Shown: piece after piece, positions 1-12,041 of the stretch
Layout of the letters: every line of letters begins with the position of its first letter
Numbering within the stretch: the stretch's first letter is position 1
DNA from: Lytechinus pictus
Taxonomy: Eukaryota; Echinodermata; Echinoidea; Temnopleuroida; Toxopneustidae
NCBI RefSeq assembly: GCF_037042905.1
Contig: NC_087249.1
Coordinates: forward strand, 38,995,901 to 39,059,900
Direction: 5' to 3'
DNA length: 64,000 bases
Translations under genes and position numbers: made by a program
The notes under the pieces: model-generated
What the model was told of the DNA's origin: nothing
Seen by the model: the letters and a program-made list of their open reading frames with translations, nothing else
Database searches by the model: none

Positions 1-887
1 TCAACTTTACGCGTTCGAATTCTACGCGTCCATAACTATGTTATTTTGAAAGCTAAAATTGAATACGGACAAGATTATAAATTCAACCCAGAATTCTATG
101 GAGGCATGCATGGTCATTACTTAATACTTTGAAGATTTCGTGCATTATATCACATCAGTTAACGTAAAAAAGGTGTTATTTTAGAAATATGAATTATAAG
201 TGTAGATTACGTCGCTGGCGACGTACGTTTTGCTTTTCGTCGCACTCCTGCAGTTGATTGACGGCCGAGATTACAGAATCCCTGATATCGTTTTGCCCAA
301 ACCCCTTTTATAGGGCTGATATTTCTATTGTATGTTTAGTTGAAAACTTCATAGAAGTTAGATTCGACAGCATCTACCCTAGTTGCAATATGTTGTTGAA
401 CCAATCCACGATAATTTTTCTCATGTTTTTTTATAGTAATTTTATAGGAATACTTGCCTTTTTATAAAAGTGAAATGCAGCAGAAAAAATAACTGGCATC
501 GCCTTGAAATCTGAAGTAATCTTATCCATTATTGTCTGATTCACTGAAATACATGTATTTCAATAATTATTTATCGGGAGAAATCGGGAGTCTACACAAG
601 TTGCCAACGTTTTATCTCATAATTAAGTCACATTTTTTAAGTGTTGGTTTTAGAGACAATATCAGTTATATTATAAGACCAACGTTTATATTAACTCGTG
701 GTTAATGATGAGAAACATTATGCATTGAATAAAAATCACATATTAAATTAAAATTTTGATAGTTTTTTTTATGAAATATTATACCATGTAACTTGTTTTT
801 CAAATTGTGAAATATTGAATAAATTTCAAATTATTATCTAGCATTTGTTTAATTCATTTCTTGTATATTTTTTGCTTGTCTTCCATT
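1..887. other. AT-rich intergenic DNA, nothing recognised
   Basis: No reading frame with protein-like composition, no RNA gene and no clear repeat could be seen. The few open frames are short, A+T-driven and lack splice-site context. Confidence 0.6.
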
Positions 888-1080
888 GCGTCATCATAAT
901 TATCATCACCATCCTCCTCATCATCACCACCACCACCACCATCATCATCATCACCACCACCATCATCATCATCACCATCATTACCATTATCATCACCATC
1001 ATCATCACTATCATCATCACCATCGTCATCATCACTATTACCATCATCTCCATCGTCATCATCAACATTACCATGATAAC
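888..1080. repeat. (CAT)n / (ATG)n microsatellite
   Basis: An imperfect trinucleotide tract of CAT/CAC/ATC units. It creates spurious open frames on both strands (poly-His, poly-Ile/Thr, poly-Met/Val, poly-Asp), so none of these should be read as genes. Confidence 0.95.
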
Positions 1081-1370
1081 TATTGTTTTTAATGGGGATT
1101 TTTGTGTGACAAACGCACTTAATGAACTTAAATAAAGTTAGACTTTTGAAGAAAAAATATAAAGCTAAATCAAGCAATCAATCACCAGTCCAAACTCGTT
1201 GCAATTCCTTGGTCATGACCAAAAAGGATTTCAATTTGACATGTATTGAGTATCCCCTATACACTGGAAAAAGCACAAATATCTAAGTTCATGAAATAGT
1301 CACGAGGGGGAATGGTGAATAAGTTTTAAAAAATTAAATTGTATACAAAAAAAGCGAAATATTTTATCTG

Positions 1371-1670
1371 GCCATGTTATCCATGTTATCGAAACTTAGA
1401 TCACCATGTCGACACAATTTCTTGTTAAGTCAACTTGGTGAGAAATTCATCTTGCGAGGTCAACTTTTTTTTAACTCGACTTGGCAAGTAACGTATCTCT
1501 CCATGTCGACGTACAACATATAACTAGACTTGTCAAGATGGAAATATCTAACCATGTCAAGGGATTAAGTCGACGAGGAAAGATTACTTATCTCATCGTG
1601 TCGACATAAGAGGTTATTGATTAGACCTGACAGGGCGAAATATCTTGCCGTGTCGTCAGGTATAGGTGGC
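1371..1670. repeat. Degenerate GTCGAC / AAGAT-ATCT tandem repeat
   Basis: Motifs of the type CATGTCGAC, AACTTGGCAAG and ATATCTNACCATGTC recur every 45-60 bases in diverged form. The block lies about 450 bases upstream of the FGF signal-peptide exon. I see it as an old repeat rather than a designed regulatory array, though a promoter role cannot be excluded. Confidence 0.55.
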
Positions 1671-2106
1671 ACTTTAAAGCTTCCGTAGAAGTTTCTATCT
1701 TGGTCTTTTTGTCCTCGATATTGGGTTAGCATTCGAGGGATAATTTGGATCAAGTGAAAATCCTTCCATTATTGGGTAATCATCATATCATCACGGTGTC
1801 TTTTGCTCACGATCTTCGCTATCATGTGGGTGCCATAAGAGACAAACAACTTCTTAATAAAGTTGGAACGCGTGACAAATGAGTATACATCTTCTGCCGA
1901 TGTAAGATTGAAGTCACCGTGCGCGTTTCTTAATCTTTCTTGATTAGCATCCAAGAAGAAGAAAAAAAACATGCAGGAGTGAAATAGGAAACACCTAGTT
2001 CAGTAGCCTTCTCGAAATCTTATTAGCATGATTAGGAGAATATATTTGAGAGTTTATGGGCTCTCTCTCACTCCATCCATCATTTGAAGTTTGTGAGGTG
2101 GTGGCG

Positions 2107-2377
2107 ATGGCGCTTATATGTCACGTCTTTGTGCCTATCATGGGCATCATCAGTCTTTCAGCTATGGTTTACCCACATCGGGTGTTGCTTAATCCCATTG
2201 GTAGATTCCAAGTAACCCTCAAAGAGTTCCCCCTCATCGAACCGTCCAAAGAAGTCGAGAACAGTGAAAGGTACGACTGGAAAGGTGGCATTCTGGGGTT
2301 CTTGGACGTTAGCCCTGGAGAAGATTCTGCATCGAGTTCTTGGCCAGAAGTAAGCAGCTCATTCCGTCCGTTACAAG
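2107..2377 (+). CDS. FGF coding exon 1: signal peptide and pro-region
   Basis: The ATG at 2107 has a good context (G at -3 and +4) and opens directly into a hydrophobic run, LICHVFVPIMGIISLSAM, typical of a secretory signal. An in-frame upstream ATG at 2056 has a weak context and would bury that signal behind 17 residues, so 2107 was chosen. The exon ends at CAAG|GTGAGA, phase 1, which matches the acceptor at 7168-7169. A second donor lies 8 bases downstream at 2386. No protein family is recognisable in residues 23-90; assignment to this gene rests on position, signal peptide and phase. Confidence 0.6.
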
Positions 2378-5300
2378 GTGAGAAGGTATTTTGCTTCTCT
2401 TCTAATTGCAAAATAAAACAAATAATGCACAGTTATTGTAAAGAGTGTATGATATTATGTAACAACGTCTCTAAGGTTTCAAAAGGTTTTAGATATCATA
2501 TAACCCGCCTTTTTAAAGCGCGCGAGCACTTCAAAGAATGAATCCCGGAATCCATAATTTACCTCATCTGGCTTGAGTGCAACACAGTGTGGGTAAATCA
2601 CATGCCCTGGCCGTACGCAGCGTGAGGGGGGAGGGGGCAGTTGCCCCCAGAAATGTTGAAAACATGCATTTTTTACCTAAAAAATTACCAAAAGTACCAA
2701 AATCATTCAATTTCACTTTACAAAATGCAAAAGCGTCCCAATGACAAGCTCGGTCGTTTCGCTCCCTTGCTTTTGATTTTTTTTCAAAAAAGTATTCGTG
2801 TGCTAACCCCCCCCCCCCCCCGCGAAAAAATTCTGCATACGGCCATGTCCCTTGCTAAAAGGAATTAAAGCCATGGCAGGGATTCGTATCTGCAACCATG
2901 GAATTAAGTCGGTGGGGGACGGGGGGGGGAGGCACGTCTCCTTTCGACTTTGGGGTGGGGTCATATATATATACATATATATAAAGGCTATATATATATG
3001 TATATATATATATATAAAGGCTAGCGCTTCGCGCTCGCATTTCGTGATAAATTAGATACAACTAGTCCTTAAAGGGCCCTTCCATTAATGTATTGAAAAC
3101 ATCAGCTCGCGCTTCGCGTTATGTCTATTTCTTTAGGGGTGATACGCATTCTGTTCATGGATTACAAAAGTGCTTAAAACAGGAGAATCCAGGACTGAGG
3201 CAAAAAGGCCGCAGCCCACATATTGAAAAGCAAAAATCAAAAACAAAAAGGGAGAGAAAAGAAAGGAGAGGGGAAAAATTAAGAGTGAAAAAATAAGGGG
3301 AGGGGGAATGGAAAATAGACAAACTTTCAGGTCACCAAGTGAAAATAAAATTCTCTTTTCGCTTCACGCTCACATTAGTTATTTCTGGAAATACAGAATA
3401 TGCTAAAAAAAAAATTCAAAATATCCCCTTATCCGACCAGTATAAAACACCGCTTTGCGCTTCGCGCTTTTGTTCATTTTACAAAATGTGTTTAAAATTT
3501 CTAGTTCTTATCAGTCTTAATCCCTCAAAAAATTCAACTCTAGCTTCTTGCTAGTATAATGTATTTATTGATATACATAATGATTTTCTTACATGTCAAA
3601 AACTGCTAAAAACTTCCTTTGCGATCAATGTTGGCCTATACAAAATTTTAGCTCGCGCTTCGCACTCGTATTGTTTTATTATTGAGATACATATCCTCGT
3701 CATGAATTTCTACAAACAAACCTTAGAATGTTCCCTTTGTCCGAAAATTCCAATCCCCCCTTCCCCTGTTTTGGAAGATATTGGATGTTGAAAAACGCTC
3801 CTTTTCAGGTTTGAATATCAAATATTTTTGTGAAATTTTCATGGAGAAGTGGGAAACAAATACTCCTTTAACAGGACCTATTTTGGGGTCAATATATAAC
3901 AAATTTCAGCTCGCGCTTCGCCCTCGCATTGGGCCTATTTTTCTGCGATAAGCATCTTATCCATGACTAAAAAAAAATGTTTGGAAATTTGTTACGTCTA
4001 GATTTCAATGATATTCGGCTAACACTTTGCGCACGCATTACACATTTCGTGACATACGTGACCTCATTATTTTCCTACGTGTAAAATAGTGCTTAAAAGT
4101 AACAAAAGAAACCAACCAGTGGTTCGCACTCGCATTAATCATTTGAAGAAATAACCATGAGTGTCAATCGGTGATCGAGGGGGGGGGATGACAAAAATGT
4201 TGTTCCCTGTGAGGGATTAAAAAAAAAGATTATGTTTGGGTGGTTAGTGGCGTAACAAATAGGGGCCAGTCATAGCGTAAAGGGCTCGCAGCTTCATGCG
4301 AGCGAGCAAAAAAAGACCTTTTAAATGTAATGTCCAAGTTTGTGATTGACTTTCCACTTTTAATTTTCATTCTTTTCTCCTTTCTGGTCACGACCTTTGT
4401 GTGTGTGGGGGGGGGGGGGGTCATTGCCCTAATTACACCACGTCTGTACGCCAGCGAAAAGGAGGTGGTATAGTCCTCAAGATTAAAGATTTAAGTATTA
4501 TGTTAGCTTTATTCCTACAACAACACTAGGAACTACATACATACAAGGACTAGATCATTAATGCGAGCGCGAAGCGCGACCTGAACATTTTGAAAAATCG
4601 TCAAGATAATGAGCCCTTTTTTTAGTACTCTTGTCGGTTTGCATGGTATTTCCACCTCATAAATTATTTTGAATTTCAATATCCATTTCTTTTTTTATGT
4701 TTTTCGTTTATTTTACATCATAATCGGAATGAAGTATACAGACAAAAAATGAAGTGACATTCTTAAAGGACAAGTCCACCCCAACACAAAGATGATTTGA
4801 ATAGAAAGAGAAAAATCAAACAAGAATAACACTGAAAATTTCATCAAAATCGGATCTGAAATTAGAAAGTTATGACATTTTAAAGTTTTACTAAATTTCA
4901 CCAAACACCCACTCACTATTTCTTTTGTATTTTATTATATGAAATATGAAATATTTGAATTTTCTCCTCAATGTCATGTGAGCAAAGTTTCATACCTCCC
5001 TTAACATGTGGGATTTGATTGTTTTAACATTTTGTGGTTCAAACAAGATGGTCATAGTTGTCATATCCGTAAAAATGAAATATTGTATAATTCAAACAAT
5101 AAAAAACACAAAAAAAATAGTGAGTGACATCATCAACTCTCTCATTTGCATATCACTGAGTTGAGCATAGAACTGTTTTGTGAAAAAAAGCGACACTTTC
5201 AAATGTCATAACTTTCTTATTTTCCATCCAATTTTGATGAAGTTTTCAGCATTATTCTTGTTTGATTTTTCTCTATTTATTCAAATCAACATTTTTCTGG

Positions 5301-8300
5301 GGTGGACTTGACCTTTATGGGTGGTAAAGTAAACGGGGTACATCCCGTGCGCTCGGTTGTAGGGCGATGTAAATTTATTTTAAAACTCATTTAGTAATCA
5401 TAAACATGAAAATGTTATTCTATTTCATTCTGGATTCTTTTTCTTTCTCCATCTGTCTGTTTCTAACCATTTCTGAAAGAAAGGATTTCGTACAATAAAA
5501 ATTCCGATAACAAATTATGGTCATCATGAGTATACAAATATCTATACTGTCTACCCATAATCATTATCATAATTTTTTGTACTCCCTCCTTATCATGATC
5601 TTATTTGTCATATGATTCATCATCATAAATATTAAGATGTTCGAATGCAAATTATCGAGGGTGATAGCACAGGCCGCCCCCATTTCAAATATTGGCGTAA
5701 TATATCCCCACCCCCCCCCCCCCCCCCCCCGCCCCCGGAATCGACACCCATAGAAATAAGTAGCCTCTTAACATTTTGTTCTTCAATACTGTATTGACAG
5801 CACTGAGATCAGAACAATAATTCGCTGCAACTCATCCTTATTTCAGAATATTTAAGGGGCATAAGTTTATAGTGTCACTGGCGTACAGATGGATAGCTCG
5901 GCGCCATATGGACCCCCCAAAAAAAAAAATTAAAAAATAATAATAATAATAAATAAATAAATAAATAAATGACGACTAAGAAAAAAGGAGAAAGGAAAAG
6001 AAAAGGAATGAAAAAAAGTGAAATATTATATCCTTTTCCTATCAAACTCTATCACAAACTTTTATATTTGCATCAAAAGGTTCAAAATTTTTGCTCGCTT
6101 GCTTCACTCGCTCACAGCTTTTTAGACATTTTCCCCATGCACCATGTCTGGCTCCCTCATTTTTATTTAATATTTATTTATTTGTTTTGCTCATTACGTC
6201 ACTGCTCCGTGTGGTGTGAAAGAAAACAAATTCAGTAATAAGCTTTCGATAACCATAATCGTGTATATTCAAGTATAATATATTTCTAAATAAAGACAAC
6301 CAATTTAGGATAAAGTTACTTATATTAATTCAAATATCTCCTCTTCTGCTATTTGAAGGACCATGATTCCAAGTCCTGTCTGCCTCGTTAACTTCAACGT
6401 CACGTTTTTGTTTGCAACATGGTGTCGTTTCCATGGAAACTCTGTAATCATGGTAATACTACAAGTGACCCGATATCTACACTTCGTGCATTTCTCTCAA
6501 TGATTTTCACTTATTTTCATTTCAGATTTAAATAGAAGCGGACGGATTACTTCCGTTTGGTCAGGGAGTCGGGCACGTCTATTAAATCATGGACTTACAT
6601 GATTAAATCCTCCAAACAGCATAGATGTTAAAAAGGGCAGTTTCGAAACACATGAACGCCCGACCCTTATAAATTATGACCTTCCTGAAATAATTTGCTT
6701 ATTTTTTTTCTATCAATGAAATAAATATTTTATTATCACGGCGTTCCGGGAATAATTTGCTTCTGTTTTCTATAAATGAGAGACAAAAAAAAACGTCTTA
6801 AAATATCATGGCTCGGGCAGTTCAGTTTCAGGGTCCGCGCGGAACGGTTTTGAAAGTGGGTGTGCGGGGACTAACAAGGCAAAATAGACAATCTGATCGT
6901 ATTTTTTTTTACGTTTTTGCACATGTTTATTGAAAAGGGGGCTGTCACCCCCTCCCTCCCGGGTCAGCTGCCGCTCCTTCCCTGGATGAGTAGATAAAAT
7001 GGGGGCTAGGGGCTTGATAGACTTACAAAAAAAGTTGATTATAATTGCTCTCGAGATTCACAGTGCAAACTGTTTCTTTCGAGTAATCTACGACGAATCA
7101 GACACGAATAATTTACCATTTTAATGTGTATTGGTCATTTTGTTTTCCCCTTCATTTACATCCAAACAGATGATTCTTCATATTTTCAGGATTCCATTTT
7201 TTACGAGCAACTGCCTTCGTTACTACCCAAATACCCCTTTCCATCCATTCCCATAGAGAGGAGAAGTGAAGCGGGCGCGGTCAATAGCGGTCGGATGTAC
7301 CAATTGAAGATGTGTACCGGTGACTATCTTCGCATCGGGAATGACGGCGTCGTCTCAAGCGTTAGCAGTAGATTTGATCTCAATAGTAAGTAAAAAAAAA
7401 TATTTAAAAATAATGAATAAAACAAAAAATAAAACAAAAATGTAAAACAATGTTTTGATAAAAGAATAAAAACATATTTAAAAAATGTTTTGCTGTGTTC
7501 CAGTAGCGTAATGATTTTTTTTTTTTCGAAGGCTAGATATGGCGTATCGTGTAAACTCTAGTTGCGACCGAGCAAAACATTTGACATTTTTGTTACAAAA
7601 ACCAGATTTTATTTAGAAAATAATATCACATTTCACCCTTCTCTCTTTCCCTTTCTCTTTTTTTTTCTTGGTCGTGAAAAATTTGTGAGGGGCAAGAGCC
7701 CCCCCCCCCCCCCCGCCCTTCACCAGCTGTACGCCACTGTTATGTTCATTGAAATCAAAATAGCACTTCATTATAAAACAAGTTCAAATTTTACATTGAA
7801 ATAACTGTGACAAATTTACAAATGATTGACCCTTTGAGAATTTGCTCTTAAATGAATTGTGTGAAATAAAAACGTTTTCCCCACTCAGTTTTCAAAGTTC
7901 TATCAAGAAAGTCTTAACCAGGATATCATTTTATGAGGCTTGTCACTTGTCAGCACTGACAAGTTTTCATTACCTGTTAGCCACCAATGGAAGTTTAAAT
8001 CTTGCCAAGTCGATGAGATGGTATGTTCTCATGGCAACATAAATTATTTTACAAAGCAGACATAACTAGAACTCACATAACGAAATTAAAAAGTTTGTCA
8101 TGACGAAAAATAACTGTCTCATTGCGTATCATTTTTGTAGATTTTTAAATGTAAGTATATATATAGCAAAAATACTGATTACCTCATATCCAAAGACAAT
8201 AGGAGAAATCTGAAAAAAAAATCAATGATTTATAATATTTCATATCTTGATTGAAATTTCAAACAATATAGAAATTCCCCATGACACGTAAATGTAGAAT

Positions 8301-11262
8301 GTTCAAGAATCGAGTCCCAACTAGCCAGTCATTATCTTTTGCTTCTTTTCATTTTGTTCTTGCACTCTCAAGACAAATCAGTTAAAATGACTAGTTAATC
8401 AGGTCAGCTGGGTGCTGCTGTTATTCTAGTCATATTTGACTATTTTCTAGTCGTATTTTACTACAACAGAGTTATTTCTGACTAGAATATAATGTCAGAA
8501 ATGTGATATAATTGTCATATCTGATAACTGATATCATAACTGATCCACAGTGTGCTGCACTCAACCCAGGTGAGGTAAATGGGTACCGGTAGGAAGCAAT
8601 TCCTTAAAAAGCTGTGTGCGCTATGAACGCCTAGCTTAGCCGGGTAATATAGGAGCGCCTTGAGCACCTAACAAGGTGGATATGTGCGCAATATAAATAC
8701 CCTATATTATATCAGTTGCACCCAGCTGACTACTGATCTAGTAAATTTGACTGATTTTTTTAAGAGTGAGGGTCAATTCACAAGCATGGAGCTGGACATA
8801 TATATTTTCAGAGTAAGATCCTTGCATATAGCTCTCTGATATATAATGGCTATATATATAAAAAAATAAGTCACTTTGTTCGAAAGACAATACTGTAGTA
8901 TCAACGAGTGGGGACCCTAAAGCTTTTCAACTGTCAAAAGTTAAAAGCTTCATTAAGTAAATGAAGAAGGATGTTAATAGTCACTTTTTACTCGTATAAG
9001 ATTTTGAATATTGGAATGCCATAAACGATGATATGCTATTATCACTGGCTTAGATATGAAGAGGGCTTTGGGGCATGTCCCCCCCCCCCAAAAAAAAAAA
9101 AAAAAAAAAAGAGAAAAGAAAAAGGGTGAGATATGATGTTATTTTTTTAATATTTTGTCAAAATCTATCATGAATTTAAAAGTTTTCATTACAAAAACGT
9201 CAAAATTTTTCTCGATCACTCGGCACTGTCCAGTATGATTAACATTTAAACTTAAAAGTTTTTTTTTAATAAAACAATTCTGTTTCTTTTATTTTGTCTG
9301 ATTTTCACAGCATATCTGTATTTTTACCAGTGCCTTGGTCCTTCAGCTTTTCGAATAAAAGGGGTGAGAAGTCAACGATTCCTTGCAATGAATGACGCAG
9401 CAATGCTTATAGGAGTGTCGGTAAGAAACTTATACCTTTTCACGCGTGAATCTTGAATCATCATTGTAATGATGATTGCAGGCGTTCGTGTTTCTAATCA
9501 TGTTCTAGTTTGGCTTCACACGTGCTAAAAATTCGGAATCATTCAAATTACGATTTCTTTTACCGTGTGAAAGCTAGGGCGGTTAGTCACATCGACGAAA
9601 CTGAATCCTATTTCTATCTGGTCATTTTCCGGGATTACCCTTGACCATTTGTACCTTATACATATCAGGGATTTTAAATGAACATTAACATGATGGAGAT
9701 TGGTAATTTCTGGACTCGATTATTATGACATTAAGGGAGGGACCGGGGCACGTAAAATGTTCAAATTTATAAATTTACGAGGGAAGAAAACAACTAAAGA
9801 TATCGTGTGTGTATGTGTGTGTGTTGGAAGGGTTTTGGTCAATTGAATTCCAAGAGTCTGATGCATGTAGAGTTCAGTGGCGTACCGTGGGTCACGGCAT
9901 TGGGGGGGCACGAGCAAAAATTTTGAGTCACTTAGTGAGCGCAGCGCGCCCAGTTGCCAGGTATACTGACCTAATAGAGACATTTTAAGGACAGTGCCAT
10001 TAAACGGATATGTATCTCACTGGTCAAATAATGCGAGCGCGAAGCGCGAGCTTAAAATTTTTGATATTCAGACCTAAAAAAGGACATTATAAAATTCTTT
10101 TGTAATCATGATACGTACCTGTCTCGCTAAATAATGCGAGCGCGAAGCGCGAGCTGAAATTTTTGTAAATATTGACCCCAAACAGGAAGATTTTAAGGAC
10201 TATATTTTAGGAATCCGTTAAGAGTATACACATCTCACCATAGTCATCTAATGCGAGTGCCAATAAGCGCTTGCTGATTTTGTTAGAATTACATCTAAAC
10301 ATATGCACATAAAGCACTTGTAATCATGATTAACATACCCATCTCACTAATCAAATCTTGCGAGCGCGAAGCGCGAGCTGAAAATTTAGGAAATTCAGAC
10401 CTGAAGAGGGGCATTTTAAGGCTTGTTTGTAGGAATTCACGAAGACCATACGTAGTTCACTAACCAAACGGTGCGAGCGCGAAGCGCGAGGTGAAAATTT
10501 TTGATATTCAGATCAGAAAAAGGAACATTTTAAGGACTGATTCTAGGAATTCATTGAGAGCAGACATATTTCACCAATCCGCTACTGCTAACGTAAGCAC
10601 GGACAGGAAATGTTTTATATTAAGACCTTAAAATGGGGCAATCACTTTAGTCATGAAAAAGAAGCATACTATTGTACATAAAACAATAACTCGAAGTGCG
10701 AGGAAATATATTTGGCAGTTTGGTATATATTGACTTGAAAACGGGAGGTTTTAGTTTTTATCAGGGTTATATATCTCGGTAAACAGACAATGCGAGCATC
10801 AGGAGCAATGAAAACATAGGCCCTGAGCAAATTATGTTTCATTAAGTTATGAAAAATGTTTCTTATGTAATATAACATAACATATTATTATGAAATAATA
10901 TAACATTATAATGAACAATAATGTCTTTTTTCCCACTACGTTTCTCTTCCTTTCTCCCTCTTTTTCTCCTTTTCCCCGTTTTTTTTTTTTTTTTTTTTTT
11001 GGGGTCAGCCGATTGGGGGGGCACGTGCCCCCCCCCCATTGCCCCCCCCGTAGTTACGCCACTGAGTAGACTATTTGGTGAAACTGTGACAATTTGCCCC
11101 AAAAATAAGAAATTTCAGAGGGGGTGGCCCACTTATAGAACATGTGCCCCCCCCCCCCAAAAAAAAAAAAGAACCTAGAACCTAATAACTATGACCTATT
11201 GGTCTATTCATAAGCTGACGGAAAAATAAACAGTAATTTTTATTTTTCCCTCGGCCTATATA

Positions 11263-11296
<34 letters not shown>

Positions 11297-11944
11297 GTGT
11301 CAGATTGACCCGACGACCGGGTAAATAATGTGACCAACATGTCGTACCGGGTAAAATAATGACTCTTAATAAGGTCCAGTGACAATTTCTGTATCTCATT
11401 TTACTTTGTCGTGGATCAATTTTGACGCAGAATGGGCTGTGATAAAAACACAGACCCGGTTTTCTGGTCGTTCTCAGGGGGCCAAGGAGGCGGGGGGGGG
11501 GGGGCTAACGAGCTTTCAGCCCCATTCCCACTTAAATACATGTATGCAAAAGTGTAAAAATTACGTCTTATTGACTTTTGCACGGTCACCAACTCCCCTC
11601 TCCCACCTCATTTGTGTTCATTGTGGGCAAATTAGTTTCCAATTTCTTACTATGTCAATTATATTTTGTCAAATTGCTTTAGGGGAAGATATCTTGACAA
11701 ACTCAACTTTGGGGCTTTTACAACTTCCCTATTTCCTTTATTGTTTAATGGTAAACTCAATATATATGTATGTTGTATATGTATATGTGAAAGACTTATA
11801 ATATGAGGTTTACATTTGCTCCATTGTTATGATTTTTTATGAATTGTTATATTGTGATTTAGATTGGAAATAAATGAATTGAACTGAACTGAACTGAACT
11901 TTTTCAAACTGTTCCACGGTCTATATCTGACCCTGGATATTTTT

Positions 11945-12041
<97 letters not shown>

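Larger units (their letters stand above)
2378..7169 (+). other. FGF intron 1, repeat-filled
   Basis: The intron runs from GTGAGA to ...CATCCAAACAG. It contains poly-C/poly-G tracts (about 2807-2821, 5710-5730), a TA-rich run, the decayed GCTCGCGCTTCGCGCTCGCA array and two DNA-transposon fragments annotated separately. No other coding exon is convincing. Confidence 0.6.

Noticed and set aside
838..1177. Four overlapping open frames (poly-His, poly-Ile/Thr, poly-Met/Val, poly-Asp)
   Set aside because: All are translations of one CAT microsatellite.
2056..2541. 161-codon single-exon gene
   Set aside because: The weak ATG at 2056 and loss of protein-like composition after the donor at 2378 favour a spliced FGF exon from 2107 to 2377.
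6363..6452. Alternative FGF first exon starting MIPSPVCLVNFNV and ending ATG|GTAATA
   Set aside because: Phase would fit the acceptor at 7189, but the hydrophobic segment is weak and the donor poor. The 2107 exon has a far better signal peptide and donor.
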